Positions 4,999 to 5,568 of a stretch of DNA of 5,568 nt are shown here, piece by piece. The notes beneath the pieces were generated by a model that was given only the letters and a program-made list of their open reading frames with translations, ran no database searches and was not told where the DNA came from. Position 1 is the first letter of the stretch. Each line of letters opens with the position of its first letter. Source of the stretch: Candidatus Hydrogenedentota bacterium (lineage in GTDB: Bacteria > Hydrogenedentota > Hydrogenedentia > Hydrogenedentales > SLHB01); contig PUOI01000294.1 in assembly GCA_003552765.1 (NCBI GenBank), forward strand, positions 1-5,568. The letters are read 5' to 3'. The translations under genes and the position numbers were made by a program.

Positions 4999-5361
4999 AT
5001 GCAGGACGTTCTTGCGATAACCAAGGCGTTGGCCGACAGCAACCGTGTGCGCGCGCTCATGGCGTTGCGCGAGGGGGAGCTGTGCTTGTGTCATCTGATT
5101 CATCTGCTTGAGCTGGCGCCGTCCACCGTGTCGAAGCACATGTCCATTTTGCAGCAGGCGGGCTTGGTGGAGACACGCAAGGAGGGGCGGTGGATTCATT
5201 ACCGGCAGGCGGACGCCCCGGCAGGTTCGCCTGTTCACGGCGCGTTGCAGTGGGTGCAGGAAGCGCTTGCGGATGATGCGCAGATTCAAAAGGATGACGC
5301 GCGGCGGGAAGCGGTGTGTTGTCAATCGCGGGAGGAGTTGGCGGAGTGTTACCGAAACTGA
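4999..5361 (+). CDS. arsR: ArsR/SmtB-family arsenic-responsive repressor
   Basis: Predicted 120-residue winged-helix repressor that binds its operator as a dimer and is released by trivalent arsenic or antimony. The helix-turn-helix lies at about 30-57, with recognition helix [18 protein letters not shown] (40-57). The wing follows ([12 protein letters not shown], 58-69). The metal site motif ELCLC (27-31) gives Cys29 and Cys31, matching the first two cysteines of the E. coli ELCVCDLC site; the third position is Ile34. A second cluster lies at the C-terminus: Cys107-Cys108 and Cys117. The gene is followed directly by arsC, which it overlaps by 16 bp, and preceded by a consensus promoter with a dyad, so autoregulation of arsR-arsC is the natural reading. 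Arsenic as ligand is inferred from the motif and the arsC neighbour. Confidence 0.93.
   Translation: MQDVLAITKALADSNRVRALMALREGELCLCHLIHLLELAPSTVSKHMSILQQAGLVETRKEGRWIHYRQADAPAGSPVHGALQWVQEALADDAQIQKDDARREAVCCQSREELAECYRN
5331..5337 (+). promoter_or_regulatory. Shine-Dalgarno site that fixes the arsC start
   Basis: GGAGGAG inside the end of arsR lies 8 nt before the GTG at 5346. The next in-frame starts (GTG 5364, TTG 5367) lack a well-spaced site and would cut into the first beta strand. Confidence 0.7.
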
Positions 5362-5568
5362 AAGTGTTGTTCCTGTGCACGGGGAATTCGTGCCGGAGCC
5401 AGATGGCCGAGGGTTGGGCGCGGCATTTGCTTGGCGATCGCGTGGAACCGTATTCGGCGGGGATCATGGCGACCGGGCTACATCCCGACGCGGTGCGGGT
5501 GATGGCGGAGGCGGGCGTGGATATTTCCGCCCAGACTTCCGACGAGCTGAGCAAGTACGCGGACACGG
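5346..5568 (+). CDS. arsC: Thioredoxin-type arsenate reductase ArsC (3' end outside window)
   Basis: Partial gene, 74 codons visible. The product is of the low-molecular-weight tyrosine phosphatase fold and reduces arsenate to arsenite in the cytoplasm. After [10 protein letters not shown] comes the phosphate/arsenate-binding loop C-x5-R, CTGNSCR (residues 11-17), with Cys11 the nucleophile and Arg17 the anion-binding arginine. [14 protein letters not shown] (36-40) and [17 protein letters not shown] (45-61) are further family signatures. The resolving cysteine pair and the general-acid aspartate lie beyond the window, so completeness and the thioredoxin-dependent mechanism are inferred. The GTG start overlaps arsR by 16 bp, indicating translational coupling. 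A protein phosphatase role is the alternative, but the arsR partner argues for arsenate reductase. Confidence 0.9.
   Translation, partial: MLPKLKVLFLCTGNSCRSQMAEGWARHLLGDRVEPYSAGIMATGLHPDAVRVMAEAGVDISAQTSDELSKYADT

Noticed and set aside
5057..5566. Minus-strand 169-codon open frame opposite arsR-arsC
   Set aside because: It is the antisense shadow of two genes with unmistakable family motifs.

Overview
The window is GC-rich (about 60% by eye) and comes from a bacterium that uses strong Shine-Dalgarno sites. Two gene families point to the Planctomycetota/PVC or Hydrogenedentota-like part of the tree: a Tat-exported Gfo/Idh/MocA oxidoreductase and a short secreted neutral ceramidase-like protein. 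Short GC-rich interspersed repeats with a GCCGGC-N5-GCCGGC core fit the same picture. This placement is inference from gene content, not a phylogenetic result.

Layout. Positions 1-193 hold an interspersed repeat cluster: two direct copies of a ~69-bp unit flank an inverted, related 26-bp unit and a perfect 16-bp palindrome. A plus-strand gene (349-1707) encodes a Tat-signal Gfo/Idh/MocA-family oxidoreductase. It converges, across a 101-bp gap with a long hairpin, on a minus-strand cluster. In transcription order that cluster is a ClpP-type serine peptidase (4206-3610), a small double-CDGSH iron-sulfur protein (3581-3333) and a secreted neutral/alkaline ceramidase-like hydrolase (3266-1809). 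The first two genes are 28 bp apart; the third is 66 bp further on and may or may not be cotranscribed.

Positions 4207-4770 contain no convincing gene. They hold a weak candidate promoter for the ClpP gene, a few GGTCCACTT-like repeats that may be an old insertion-sequence end, and a hairpin just 3' of the next gene. That gene is tRNA-Val(GAC) on the minus strand (4847-4771), with an encoded CCA end and its own promoter. Divergent from it is an arsenic-response operon: a consensus TTGACA-N18-TATAAT promoter with an overlapping dyad, an ArsR/SmtB repressor (4999-5361), and a translationally overlapping thioredoxin-type arsenate reductase ArsC (from 5346) that runs off the window end.

Functionally, the arsR-arsC pair is a standard self-regulated arsenate detoxification unit. 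The ClpP gene belongs to the subtype whose catalytic triad is Ser-His-Asn rather than Ser-His-Asp, as in Listeria ClpP1. I see no clearly new system. The points most worth a second look are the Ser-His-Asn ClpP with its CDGSH partner, the ArsR with two separate cysteine clusters, and the repeat cluster at the left edge.
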